The notes: generated from the sequence alone by a model not told the origin. Numbered from the stretch's first letter, positions 38,859 through 47,439 are shown. The stretch is DNA of 64,000 nt from Ammoniphilus oxalaticus (GCF_003609605.1 NZ_MCHY01000008.1:248001-312000), one strand, 5' to 3'. Made by a program: numbers and translations.

Positions 38859-38916
38859 TATAAATAGCATATGAGTGAATGTTCAGAAAAATGCGCCCCT
38901 TCTGAGCAAACGCTCA
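38859..38916 (+). promoter_or_regulatory. Promoter -10 and two operator-like palindromes before the acyl-CoA dehydrogenase gene
   Basis: A TATAAA box (38859-38864) is followed by TGAGTGAATGTTCA (38872-38885) and by a perfect inverted repeat TGAGCAAACGCTCA (38903-38916). Both are 14-bp dyads with TGA..TCA ends, 31 bp apart, located at and after the presumed transcription start. This looks like a TetR/FadR-type fatty-acid repressor target, but the regulator is not identified. Confidence 0.5.
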
Positions 38917-38939
38917 ATCGAAGTTAAGGGGGAAACAGT

Positions 38940-40079
38940 ATGTTTTTTGATCTGACAGACGAGCAAAAAATGATTAAAAAAATGCTGCGCGATTTCTCTG
39001 ATGCGGAAGTTGCCCCTGGCGCGATCGCAAGAGATCGCTCGGGAAAGTTTCCAACCGATGTTTTTGCTAAACTTGCTTCATTGAATGTAATGGGTTTGCC
39101 TTTTCCAGAAAAATACGAGGGCGGCGGCGCCGACACGATCAGCTTTGCGATTGTTGTTGAAGAACTCAGTCGTGGCTGTGGGGCGACAGGAATCACGTAT
39201 TCTGCTCATGTTTCGTTGGGCGGGGCGCCAATCCATCTATTCGGAACAGAGGAACAGAAGTTGACCTACTTAAAACCGTTGTGTCGTGGAGACTATCTAG
39301 GCGCGTTTGGATTAACAGAACCAAATGCGGGTTCTGACGCGGGAGGAACGCAAACGACTGCGGTGTTGGATGGGGATGAGTGGCTCATCAACGGTTCAAA
39401 ATGCTTTATAACAAATGCTTCTTTTGCAAAAAATTTAGCGATAACGGCAGTGACAGATCGTTCTAAAGGTACGAATGGGATCAGCGCATTTATCGTTCCG
39501 ACGGATACGCCTGGTTTCACGCTTGTAAACAATTATGAGAAAATGGGTTTGCACGCATCGGATACAACCGAATTATTTTTTGATAATGTCCGAATTTCGC
39601 GGGAAAATTTGTTAGGCAAAGAAGGAGAAGGCTTTAAACAATTTTTAATTACGTTAGATGGGGGAAGGATTGGGATTGCCGCAATGGCGGTCGGTTTAGC
39701 GCAAGCAGCTTTTGATAAAGCGTTGCAATACGCAAAGGAACGGAAGCAATTTGGGAGTAGTATTTCTAAGTTTCAAGCGATTCAGTTTAAATTAGCGGAC
39801 ATGGCGACGCAGATTGAAGTGGCAAGAAATATGGTATATAAAGCTGCATGGTTAAAAGATCAGGGCAGAAAATTTACAAAAGAAGCGGCGATCGCCAAGC
39901 TGTTTGCTACCGAGATGAGTGTTAAGGTTTGTGATGAAGCGATTCAAATCCATGGCGGTTACGGATATATGAGAGAGTATGAGGTTGAACGTTTTTATCG
40001 GGACGCGAAACTGCTTGAGATTGGAGAAGGAACTTCAGAAGTGCAACGAATGGTAATCGCGCGGCAAATCGGTTGTTAA
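38940..40079 (+). CDS. Acyl-CoA dehydrogenase
   Basis: FAD enzyme of fatty-acid or branched-chain acyl-CoA oxidation. The 379 residues match the butyryl/short-chain class: N-terminal helical domain, the middle LGAFGLTEPNAGSDAGG flavin segment, then the C-terminal domain with KQFGSSISKFQAIQFKLADM and IHGGYGYMREYEVERFYRD. The catalytic glutamate is expected in EIGEGTSEVQRMVIAR. Chain-length preference cannot be read from sequence alone. It is transcribed alone between a sigA terminator and its own terminator, downstream of operator-like palindromes. Confidence 0.92.
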   Translation: MFFDLTDEQKMIKKMLRDFSDAEVAPGAIARDRSGKFPTDVFAKLASLNVMGLPFPEKYEGGGADTISFAIVVEELSRGCGATGITYSAHVSLGGAPIHLFGTEEQKLTYLKPLCRGDYLGAFGLTEPNAGSDAGGTQTTAVLDGDEWLINGSKCFITNASFAKNLAITAVTDRSKGTNGISAFIVPTDTPGFTLVNNYEKMGLHASDTTELFFDNVRISRENLLGKEGEGFKQFLITLDGGRIGIAAMAVGLAQAAFDKALQYAKERKQFGSSISKFQAIQFKLADMATQIEVARNMVYKAAWLKDQGRKFTKEAAIAKLFATEMSVKVCDEAIQIHGGYGYMREYEVERFYRDAKLLEIGEGTSEVQRMVIARQIGC

Positions 40080-40090
40080 TTGAAATCCTC

Positions 40091-40129
40091 AAAAACACAC
40101 GATGGAGCATTCTTTCGTTGTGTTTTTTT
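40091..40129 (+). terminator. Terminator after the acyl-CoA dehydrogenase gene
   Basis: AAAAACACA-CGA (from 40091) pairs with TCG-TTGTGTTTTT (to 40129) with one bulge, followed by T residues. Confidence 0.65.
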
Positions 40130-40199
40130 GTTTGTAACAACCATTTACGTTAAAATAGGGGATAGCATAATCTTCTTTTTTATGAAAGGTGCGACGACA

Positions 40200-40925
40200 A
40201 TGGAATTATCTCAACGATTAACAGCCGTGGCTCGTTATGTTAAACCTGGCAGTAAAGTAGCCGATATCGGATCAGACCATGCCTTTTTACCGATTCACTT
40301 GATTCAAAGCGGAAAATCAGCCTCTGTTATTGCGGGGGAAGTCAATCGTGGTCCGCTTGAAATGGCCCGAAAAAATGTGGACCAAACGGGGTTTTCCAAG
40401 CAGATTGAGCTCCGTTTAGGAGATGGCTTGTCTGTCATTGAGGACGGTGAAGTCGATACCGTTTGTATTTCAGGTATGGGCGGCACATTGATTACTTCCA
40501 TTTTGGATGCGGGTATTGAACGCTTGTCGTCTGTTCAACAGTTAGTTTTACAGCCCAACGTAGCAGAAAAACAAGCGCGAAAATGGCTTTATGATCATGG
40601 CTGGGAATTAGTTGGAGAGACCATCTTAAAAGAAGAGGGAATCATTTATGAAGTGTTTTCGGCCGTTCGGGGCAACGCTAAAGCGCCATATCAATCACAA
40701 CAGTGGCCCCTGGAGCAATGGTTTGAACTTGGTCCCTTCTTGTGGTCGGAGAAATCGCCGATTTATAAAGAGAAGTGGGAACGCGAATGGGGAAATACAA
40801 AGCGGGTGTTGAGCGATTTAAAACGAGCCAAATCAACGGAAATAGAGACAAAGAGAATGGAGTTAGAAGATCGTTTAAAGTGGATAGAGGAGGTTCTAAC
40901 ATGTATGCAAACGGTCAGACCATAA
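40200..40925 (+). CDS. trmK: tRNA (adenine(22)-N1)-methyltransferase TrmK
   Basis: SAM-dependent enzyme that makes m1A22 in tRNA. It starts MELSQRLTAVARYV and has the SAM motif VADIGSDHAFLPIHLI (about 20), AGEVNRGPLEMARKN, and the VCISGMGGTLITSIL motif (about 88-102) typical of TrmK/YqfN. A coiled-coil C-terminus ends in LEDRLKWIEEVL. ATG 40200 is chosen over the open extension to 40080 because AAAGGTG precedes it and the family starts there. It overlaps the following gene by 25 bp. Confidence 0.94.
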   Translation: MELSQRLTAVARYVKPGSKVADIGSDHAFLPIHLIQSGKSASVIAGEVNRGPLEMARKNVDQTGFSKQIELRLGDGLSVIEDGEVDTVCISGMGGTLITSILDAGIERLSSVQQLVLQPNVAEKQARKWLYDHGWELVGETILKEEGIIYEVFSAVRGNAKAPYQSQQWPLEQWFELGPFLWSEKSPIYKEKWEREWGNTKRVLSDLKRAKSTEIETKRMELEDRLKWIEEVLTCMQTVRP

Positions 40926-42016
40926 TTCAGATGTTAGAGGCGTTTGCCCCGAAGCATTTAGCTGTGGAAGGGGACCGAATCGGTTTACAAGTAGGGACTT
41001 TAAATAAAGATGTAAAAAAAGTGATGATTGCATTAGATGTGTTGGAGGAAGTGGTGGATGAGGCGATTGAACAAGGTGTTGATCTTATTATCGCCCACCA
41101 TGCTGTCATCTTTCGACCACTTACCCAGCTTCGAACCGATCTGCCGGCCGGAAAGTTATATGAAAAATTAATTAAACATGATATTGCAGTGTATATTACT
41201 CATACGAATCTCGATGTGGCGGTTGGCGGGATTAATGACTTAATGGCAGATGCCTTAGGTTTAACGCAAACCGAACCGCTTGATAACGTGTACACTGAAC
41301 AGTTGAAGAAGGTCGTTGTGTTCGTCCCTAAAACACATAAACAACAAGTTTTGGACGCAATGGGAGCAGCAGGCGCGGGTTGGATTGGAAATTACAGTCA
41401 TTGTTCTTTTCAACTTGAAGGGGTTGGCGCATTTATGCCGCGCGCAGGTTCGCAACCTTATTCGGGTACGCAAGGTAAACTTGAGCAAGTTGAGGAAGTC
41501 CGAATTGAAACGGTCATTACAGCGCGCATTCAAAATCGAGTCATTAATAGTATGGTTAAAGCGCATCCATATGAGGAAGTGGCCTATGATATTTATCCGC
41601 TGGAACAACCGGGTCAAAGTTTTGGTCTAGGACGGATTGGTTATCTTGAGCAGGAGATGAATCTTGCTGAATTTACCGAACGTGTTAAGCGGGTGTTCGA
41701 TGTAAACGGAGCGCGTGTCGTTGGGGACTTGAATAAACGAATTAAAAAGGTGGCCGTGTTAGGCGGGGATGGAAATCGTTACGTTTCTAAAGCGATTTTT
41801 AAAGGGGCGGATGTTCTTGTAACAGGGGACGTCTATTATCACACCGCGCATGATGCGATGGCTGCTGGTTTGTCGCTTGTTGATCCAGGACACAATGTTG
41901 AAAAAATTATGAAAGAAAAAATCCAACAACTATTGCAACTAAATATAAAAGAGCAAAGTAAACGAACGGAAGTTGTCGTTTCGCGTGTCAATACGGATCC
42001 ATTTACGTTTTTATAG
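40901..42016 (+). CDS. Nif3-like dinuclear metal-centre protein (YqfO)
   Basis: DUF34/Nif3 family, annotated in databases as GTP cyclohydrolase I type 2, although the cellular role is unsettled. Metal-binding motifs are DLIIAHHAVIF (two His, about 62-72), YITHTNLDVAVGG (about 97-109) and near the end TGDVYYHTAHDAMAAG. A central PII-like insert (about 130-240) marks the long Bacillus form. ATG 40901 with AGAGGAGG upstream gives 371 residues; the longer frame from 40775 lies within trmK. trmK-yqfO pairing follows sigA in Bacillus too. Confidence 0.93.
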   Translation: MYANGQTIIQMLEAFAPKHLAVEGDRIGLQVGTLNKDVKKVMIALDVLEEVVDEAIEQGVDLIIAHHAVIFRPLTQLRTDLPAGKLYEKLIKHDIAVYITHTNLDVAVGGINDLMADALGLTQTEPLDNVYTEQLKKVVVFVPKTHKQQVLDAMGAAGAGWIGNYSHCSFQLEGVGAFMPRAGSQPYSGTQGKLEQVEEVRIETVITARIQNRVINSMVKAHPYEEVAYDIYPLEQPGQSFGLGRIGYLEQEMNLAEFTERVKRVFDVNGARVVGDLNKRIKKVAVLGGDGNRYVSKAIFKGADVLVTGDVYYHTAHDAMAAGLSLVDPGHNVEKIMKEKIQQLLQLNIKEQSKRTEVVVSRVNTDPFTFL

Positions 42017-42028
42017 GGGGATATAGAG

Positions 42029-42853
42029 ATGGATAGAGAGAAGTGTAGTCAGCTAATCCAGCAGTCCCTTCGAGAAAAGTTGGATTTGAAGGTTTGGGAG
42101 ATTAGCGTGGAAGAAGATCATGTCGTCGTAAAAAATGTGGACAACCCTTCGCTTGGATTTAGTCTATCGTTGACAGCTATTTTATCCAAAATGGAAAAAG
42201 GCCAGGAACAGGAGAAAATTGAACAGTCGGTTGCAAATATTGTGGAGATGACCAAAGCAAGTTTGCAAACAAAGTCGCTGCTCGGCAATGAACAATCCAT
42301 TTTTCCAGTGTTAAGAAGCAACGGCCATCCAACGGAACAGCAAGGGAAACGATTTTTGAAGCGGGCGCATACAGCTGAATCATCGATTTTTTATGCGTTT
42401 GATTTAGGTAAAACATACGCGTTAATTGATGAGCAGATGTGTATAGATGCGGGTTACGATAAACAACAAATTCATACTTTTGCGATCCAAAATGTGAAAA
42501 AATTAGATACAACATACAATAAAGATGAAGTTGCTGGAAATACATTTTATTTTTTCAGTCAACCAGATGGTTATGCGGCGAGTCGCGTACTGAACGATGA
42601 GTTGCTCGCATTTATGCGACGAATGATGACGAAAGATATGGGAATCGCGATACCTCATCAAGACGCGCTTGTTATCGCGGATATACAAAATGACGCAGGC
42701 TATAACATCTTAAGTCGTCTCAATATAGATTTTTGCATGAGAGGCGATATCCCGATTTCACCTCTCCCTTTTATATGGACGGAGGATGAAAAGTTGGAAC
42801 CGATCATGGTGCTCGCTAATCCTGGAGCTACTCCAAACGTTAGAAAAGAATAA
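42029..42853 (+). CDS. DUF1444 family protein (YtpQ-like)
   Basis: 274 residues resembling Bacillus YtpQ, a conserved protein of unknown function. The recognisable parts are the central IFPVLRSNGHP stretch, YAFDLGKTYALIDEQM, and SRLNIDFCMRGDIPISPLPF near the end with a hydrophobic core. No membrane segment or catalytic motif was identified. It lies 12 bp after the Nif3-like gene and 9 bp before the hydrolase, so the three probably form one operon. Confidence 0.8.
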   Translation: MDREKCSQLIQQSLREKLDLKVWEISVEEDHVVVKNVDNPSLGFSLSLTAILSKMEKGQEQEKIEQSVANIVEMTKASLQTKSLLGNEQSIFPVLRSNGHPTEQQGKRFLKRAHTAESSIFYAFDLGKTYALIDEQMCIDAGYDKQQIHTFAIQNVKKLDTTYNKDEVAGNTFYFFSQPDGYAASRVLNDELLAFMRRMMTKDMGIAIPHQDALVIADIQNDAGYNILSRLNIDFCMRGDIPISPLPFIWTEDEKLEPIMVLANPGATPNVRKE

Positions 42854-42862
42854 GGAGTCAAT

Positions 42863-43699
42863 ATGGATCGTTCTTCCCGAATCAAGTTGTTAGATTGTGA
42901 CGTTTATTTCGAGCATTTGAAACCAGAAGAAACGGATGCTTCGTTTTCATTTCTGCTTGTTCACGGGTTTCTCGGATCTTGTTTTTCATTTAGAAAGCTG
43001 GCTCCGCTGTTAGCCCAACGATACGATGTCTATTCGATTGATTTAGTTGGTTTTGGCGCGAGTGAAAAGTCTCAAACATTCCGTTATTCGTACTTCCAGT
43101 ACGCATCGTTGCTCGTTGAGTTTATGAGAAAGAAAGGTTTAAGCAAAGTGATCCTAATCGGACATTCGATGGGAGGACAAATTGCCCTCTATACAGCAAA
43201 ATTCTTTCCAAGATCGGTGGCAGGGCTAATTTTAATTGGGAGTTCGGGGTATGTGTTAAGAGCTCCCCGCTTGGCTGTTTCCTTATCATACTTACCGTTT
43301 AGTTCTTGGTGGATGAAATTTTGGATGCGACGTTATAAAATAGAAGAAGTGTTAAAAAACACACTTTTCGATGATTCGTTAATTACGCGTGAAATGGTTG
43401 ATGCCTATCAAGCCCCAATGAAAGATCGGGATTTTACTTATACTTTGCTTGGATTATTGAGACATCGAGAGGGCGATTTAACGAGAGAAGAGATTCAGAC
43501 GATTAAACAAGAAACATTGTTAATTTGGGGAGAACAGGATGAAATTGTTCCAATTCGGATCGGATTAGGACTAAGCCAGGATCTACCTCACGCCCAGTTT
43601 GCTTGTATTCCCGACACCGGTCATCAAAGTATTGAAGAAAAACCGCTAGAAGTCTTTAACGAGATTGAAAAATGGCTGCGTAAACTAAATTTACACTAA
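42863..43699 (+). CDS. Alpha/beta-hydrolase fold protein
   Basis: 278 residues. The oxyanion region LLVHGFLGSCFSFRKL (about 33), the nucleophile elbow GHSMGGQIAL (serine at about 102), the acid LIWGEQDEIVP (about 220) and the catalytic histidine in PDTGHQSIEEKP (about 252) form the complete triad. The substrate cannot be inferred; lipases, esterases and C-C hydrolases share this pattern. ATG 42863 follows AAGGAG. Confidence 0.85.
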   Translation: MDRSSRIKLLDCDVYFEHLKPEETDASFSFLLVHGFLGSCFSFRKLAPLLAQRYDVYSIDLVGFGASEKSQTFRYSYFQYASLLVEFMRKKGLSKVILIGHSMGGQIALYTAKFFPRSVAGLILIGSSGYVLRAPRLAVSLSYLPFSSWWMKFWMRRYKIEEVLKNTLFDDSLITREMVDAYQAPMKDRDFTYTLLGLLRHREGDLTREEIQTIKQETLLIWGEQDEIVPIRIGLGLSQDLPHAQFACIPDTGHQSIEEKPLEVFNEIEKWLRKLNLH

Positions 43700-43717
43700 A
43701 TGTGGGAGGTCATTATT

Positions 43718-44062
43718 TTGTCTATTATATTTTCTACGTATCCATCTTGAACAAGCTGCCGTAAGGCCAAGTCTTGGCTTGAGGAAAATGAGATTGAGTT
43801 TGAAGAACGTCGCTATATGAAGGATCATTATACTGTTGAGGAATTAAACGAGTTGACCTCTAAAATTTCCGTTGATGAAATTTTGAATAAGAGAGGCGTC
43901 GTTTATAGAGAAAGAAAAGAACAATTAACGGGGCTAAGTGATGAACAGTTGATTGAGGAAATGGCGACAGAGCCGCGGTTGATTCGAAGGCCTATTATCA
44001 TCGCGGGTGACCAAGTGATTGTTGGATTTAGCGAGGAAAAAATGGAAAGCGTGTTAAAATAA
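43718..44062 (+). CDS. Selenocysteine-containing Spx/ArsC-family protein (in-frame TGA at 43748)
   Basis: Reading TTG 43718 through TGA 43748-43750 gives one 114-residue protein, MSIIFSTYPS-U11-TSC14-RKAKSWLEE. The TGA falls exactly where Spx/ArsC proteins have the first cysteine of CxxC (Spx has CTSCRKA). The rest matches the thioredoxin-like family, with EEMATEPRLIRRPII (R90-R91-P92) and a C-terminal VGFSEEKMESVL. GGGAGGT lies upstream, and the next in-frame ATG (43817) would lose the fold's first strand and active site. A SECIS-like hairpin follows the TGA. The family either binds RNA polymerase (Spx, MgsR) or acts as a reductase. The gap relative to Spx near its Gly52 region makes a reductase role equally likely. 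Confidence 0.82.
43763..43780 (+). promoter_or_regulatory. SECIS-like hairpin for the Spx/ArsC-family gene
   Basis: AAG-(bulged G)-CCAA (43763-43770), loop GTC, TTGGCTT (43774-43780). The loop G lies 23 nt after the T of the TGA, inside the 16-37 nt range used for bacterial SECIS elements. A bulge in the upper stem and a loop starting GU also recall the E. coli fdhF element. Confidence 0.6.
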
Positions 44063-44084
44063 ACAATGGTTTGTTTTTTTAAAA

Positions 44085-44112
44085 AAAGGGACTTCTTAAG
44101 GAAGTCTCTTTA
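44085..44112 (+). terminator. Terminator after the Spx/ArsC-family gene
   Basis: GGGACTTC (44088-44095), TTAAG loop, GAAGTCTC (44101-44108) with a G-U pair and a short TTT tail. Confidence 0.6.
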
Positions 44113-44116
44113 ATCC

Positions 44117-44145
44117 TTGCTAATTATGGAAGGCTATGATATAGT
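44117..44145 (+). promoter_or_regulatory. SigA-type promoter of tRNA-fMet
   Basis: TTGCTA (44117-44122), 17-bp spacer, TATAGT (44140-44145), 24 bp before the mature tRNA. Confidence 0.6.
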
Positions 44146-44168
44146 TAGTAACAGATTCAACTAACTGG

Positions 44169-44244
44169 CGCGGGGTGGAGCAGTTGGCAGCTCGTCGGGC
44201 TCATAATCCGAAGGTCACAGGTTCAAATCCTGTCCCCGCAACCA
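44169..44244 (+). tRNA. tRNA-fMet (CAT), initiator
   Basis: 76-nt cloverleaf with encoded CCA. The anticodon loop CTCATAA has CAT with GGG/CCG-type stem pairs. Position 1 is C against A72, the unpaired end that marks an initiator tRNA. The T arm is ACAGG-TTCAAAT-CCTGT. Confidence 0.93.
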
Positions 44245-44322
44245 TAATTCTTTGTCCTCGAAGTGGGCAACCAACTAAAATGATTTTACATATTCACTTT
44301 TTATAAAAGGGATATTGGGGAT

Positions 44323-44399
44323 CGGGACGTAGCGCAGCTCGGTAGCGCGCACCCTTGGGGTGGGTGAGGTCGCAGGTTCAAATCCTGTCGTTCCGACCA
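44323..44399 (+). tRNA. tRNA-Pro (TGG)
   Basis: 77-nt cloverleaf with acceptor CGGGACG/CGTTCCG, anticodon loop CTTGGGG (TGG), T arm GCAGG-TTCAAAT-CCTGT and encoded CCA. Confidence 0.93.
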
Positions 44400-44426
44400 T
44401 TTAAAAAATATACCGTTTAAAATGTA

Positions 44427-44451
44427 AAACCACTAAATTAGTGGTTTTTTT
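44427..44451 (+). terminator. Terminator of the fMet-Pro tRNA unit
   Basis: AACCACTA (44428-44435) pairs with TAGTGGTT (44439-44446), followed by a T run. Confidence 0.85.
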
Positions 44452-44566
44452 GCTGTTCAATACGATTTTTTACAAGTAAATGAGTATTGAGGTATGCCTT
44501 TTGAAAAATGAAAGATACTAAAAGAGATAAGTTAATTATCATTCATTTTAGAGAGGGTGGGTTTGC

Positions 44567-46156
44567 TTGGACATTAATCTGGATAGACCGATCGTTGGAA
44601 CGAAAAGTATGATTGTAAGTCCGCACTATTTAGCCTCCATGGCGGGAAATTCAATTTTGGAGAAAGGAGGAAATGCGTTTGACGCGGCTGTCGCTGTTGC
44701 TGCATGTTTGGGGGTCGTTTATCCGGCAATGACAGGACCGGGCGGTGATTCCTTTTGGTTAACTTACTCGCCAAAAGAGGGAAAAGTCAACGCCTACAAT
44801 GGAGCGGGAAGATCTGGTTCAAAAGTTACGAGGGAGTTATATGAAGGAGAAGAATCGATTCCTTTTCGCGGCATTCGGGCCGCCATTACCGTGCCAGGGC
44901 AAGTCGATGCATGGGATGCAATCATATCTAAATATGGAAAGCTTACATTGAAAGAAGCGCTGCAACCAGCGATTGACTATGCGTTAAACGGCTTCCCCTA
45001 TACGCGTGATCAATACGTGAACACGAAGAAAAATCTAGACGTTTTATCGAAGATTCCAATTACGAAAGATACTTACACGCCGAACGGACAAGTTCCCCGA
45101 GTTGGTTCCCGTTTCGTTCAAGAAAATTTAGGTAAGAGCTTGCAATTGATTGCTGAACAAGGTCGGGACGTGTTTTACAAAGGAGAACTCGGCGATCGAA
45201 TTATTAATTACATCCAAGAAAATGGCGGGTACTTAGTAAAAGAAGATTTTGAGAAGCATAAAGGATTTTGGACGGAACCCATTTCGACTACATACCGCGG
45301 GTATGATATGTATCAATTTGGACCACCTACACAAGGTTTGGCATCGTTAATGACATTAAATATATTAGAGAATTTCGATTTTAGTAAAATTGAACACGGT
45401 TCATTCGAATATTACCATCTACTTGTCGAAGCATTAAAGCTAAGTTTTGAGGAACGTAATGCTGAATTAACCGATCCAGAATTCCACAAGATTCCGTTGG
45501 ATCGCATCTTAAGCAAAGAATATGCGCGACAGAAAGCTGAACAGATTCGTTCAAAAGCAAGTTCATTAGACAGCGCTTTTATGGGCGCGGATACAGCTTA
45601 TGCGGCGGTTGTGGATGAGGAGGGAAATGCTGTTTCCTTTATCCTAAGTATTTATCATGAGTATGGATCGGGGATTGTCGCGGGGGACACGGGGATCCTG
45701 ATGCAGAATCGAGGTTCTTTTTTCTCGCTTGATCCAAATCATGTTAATACGCTGGAGCCAAACAAATTTACGTTTACGACAATTATTCCAGCGATGGCGT
45801 GTAAAGATGGCAAGCCGTATATCCTATATGGTACGCAAGGAGGAGAAGGGCAACCTCAAACGCAAACCGCGATGATAACAAGGATGCTTGAATATGGCAT
45901 GGATCCGCAAGAAGCGGTTAGCCAACCACGTTGGTTATGGGGACGAACGTGGGGGGTCGCGCGTCTAGATCTGAAAATTGAATCGCGTTGTTGTCCGAAT
46001 ACAATTCAAGCGTTACGTGATGCAGGACATGATGTGAATGTAGTAAAAGACTATGATGATTTTATGGGTCATGCTTCCGCCATAAAAGTCGATGATGACG
46101 GCTTCTTGCAGGGCGGTGTCGATCCACGTAGTGACGGAGCTGCAATCGGAAGATAA
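44567..46156 (+). CDS. Gamma-glutamyltransferase family protein
   Basis: N-terminal nucleophile hydrolase family that cleaves gamma-glutamyl bonds (glutathione, polyglutamate or related). The large-subunit part has SPHYLASMAGNSILEKGGNA and GPGGDSFWL. The self-cleavage/nucleophile Thr is expected at MGADTAYAAVVDEEG (about residue 345), followed by GSGIVAGDTGILMQNRG and YGTQGGEGQPQTQ. The 529 residues resemble YwrD-type cytosolic members; no signal peptide is seen. Because the family consensus around the nucleophile is DTTH/SxF, activity is likely but the substrate is not known. The TTG start at 44567 follows GAGAGGGTGGG. Confidence 0.88.
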   Translation: MDINLDRPIVGTKSMIVSPHYLASMAGNSILEKGGNAFDAAVAVAACLGVVYPAMTGPGGDSFWLTYSPKEGKVNAYNGAGRSGSKVTRELYEGEESIPFRGIRAAITVPGQVDAWDAIISKYGKLTLKEALQPAIDYALNGFPYTRDQYVNTKKNLDVLSKIPITKDTYTPNGQVPRVGSRFVQENLGKSLQLIAEQGRDVFYKGELGDRIINYIQENGGYLVKEDFEKHKGFWTEPISTTYRGYDMYQFGPPTQGLASLMTLNILENFDFSKIEHGSFEYYHLLVEALKLSFEERNAELTDPEFHKIPLDRILSKEYARQKAEQIRSKASSLDSAFMGADTAYAAVVDEEGNAVSFILSIYHEYGSGIVAGDTGILMQNRGSFFSLDPNHVNTLEPNKFTFTTIIPAMACKDGKPYILYGTQGGEGQPQTQTAMITRMLEYGMDPQEAVSQPRWLWGRTWGVARLDLKIESRCCPNTIQALRDAGHDVNVVKDYDDFMGHASAIKVDDDGFLQGGVDPRSDGAAIGR

Positions 46157-46171
46157 ACCGATGGAATAGCG

Positions 46172-46214
46172 AACCACTTCAGTTAGCGCGCTTACTAACT
46201 GAAGTGGTTTTTTT
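46172..46214 (+). terminator. Terminator after the gamma-glutamyltransferase gene
   Basis: AACCACTTCAGTTAG (46172-46186) pairs perfectly with CTAACTGAAGTGGTT (46195-46209), followed by T residues. Confidence 0.93.
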
Positions 46215-46312
46215 GGTCATTATCATAGGCGCGCGGATAACCTTGACCTTATATATTTTATATGTATTAATATTCATATGATATTATAGTCCATAGAATA
46301 CGGGGTTATTCG

Positions 46313-46410
46313 ATGAAAATTTCAGTAATTATTCCGACCTTGAATGAGGAACAGACCATTTCGCAGACGGTTAAATCCCTTCAATCACAGCAAACAAATT
46401 ATCCAATCGA
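46313..46410 (+). pseudogene. Glycosyltransferase family 2 N-terminal remnant
   Basis: ATG 46313 starts MKISVIIPTLNEEQTISQTV, the typical first strand and helix of a GT-A glycosyltransferase. The frame loses similarity after NYPIE at about 46408, where the sequence switches to mtnK, and stops at 46421. Only about 32 of several hundred codons remain. It is a deletion remnant. Confidence 0.75.
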
Positions 46411-47379
46411 ATGGAAGCGCTGATCGTTCAACATACAGTCTGCCCGTCTCTCGTTCCGCAAGTGTTTCACTATAATGCTGAGTTAGCTTTAATCGTCATG
46501 GAGGACCTCCCCTCTTTTCAAATTTTACGGCAAGGTTTGATTGAGCTTAACCGATATTCGGCGCTACCGAAACATCTAGGTCAGTTTTTGGCTAAAATGT
46601 TATTCTACACTTCTCGTTTCGGGTTGGAAGAAGAGGAGCGAACAGCGAAAAGGGTTCAATTTATCAATCCCGAATTATCCCATATGACAGGAGGGGTAGT
46701 CTTTACTGATCCTTTTCAAGACGCGGAAATGAATCAATTTAACCCATTGATTCGTGAACAGGTTACTGAAATCTGGGAAAAAAGAGCTTTACAGCTAGAG
46801 GTCGCCAAATTAAAGGATCATTTTTTCACACATGCGCAAGCTTTAGTTCATGGTGATCTACATACAGGAAGTATTATGGTGAGAGAGGGAGAGACGAAGA
46901 TCGTTGACCCCGAATTTGCCTTTTATGGACCAATCGGTTTCGATATAGGGGCGATTATCGGAAATATTTTATTAAATTACGCCTCGCATGAGGGGTATAC
47001 GGATCAATCGCAAGCCCGCGCCGAGTATCAACAATATCTATTAGAAACAATCAGACAATTATGGATAGAATTTGAGCGGGAATTTGCGACGCTCTGTCGC
47101 GAAGAATCGAAAGAAGCCAGTGTATTGAACCTTGATTACTTAAACAATATACTTGTTCGTGTCCTGCAAGATACGCTAGGATTTGCGGGATGTAAAATGT
47201 TGCGTCGGGTGATTGGTATCTCGCGCGTGGCCGATTTAGAAGGAATTGAGGATGAACGTCGTCGGGCTAAAGCGGAAGTTCTTGTTCTAGAGCTGGGCGC
47301 GCGATTAATTGTACAGCGCCAAGCGGTAACGAGCGTGGATGGACTCGTAAACATCATTGTAAGCAGTAAAAAAATGTAA
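46411..47379 (+). pseudogene. mtnK: S-methyl-5-thioribose kinase, N-terminally deleted
   Basis: 322 codons align with MtnK of the methionine salvage pathway from about residue 103 to the end. VFHYNAELALIVMEDLPSF, HGDLHTGSIMV (catalytic loop), VDPEFAFYGPIGFDIGAI and GFAGCKMLRRVIGI are all present. The first roughly 100 residues, with the ATP-binding N-lobe, are missing. The apparent ATG 46411 has no ribosome site and lies at the joint with the glycosyltransferase fragment. A kinase lacking its N-lobe should be inactive. Confidence 0.8.
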
Positions 47380-47384
47380 GAGAC

Positions 47385-47413
47385 TTGACTGAATTCAGAT
47401 TGGGTTATATAAT
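47385..47413 (+). promoter_or_regulatory. SigA-type promoter of the tRNA-His/Cys/Arg cluster
   Basis: TTGACT (47385-47390), 17-bp spacer, TATAAT (47408-47413), 27 bp before tRNA-His. It begins right after the mtnK remnant. Confidence 0.8.
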
Positions 47414-47439
47414 GACACTACAAACAAGCGCGGGAACGT

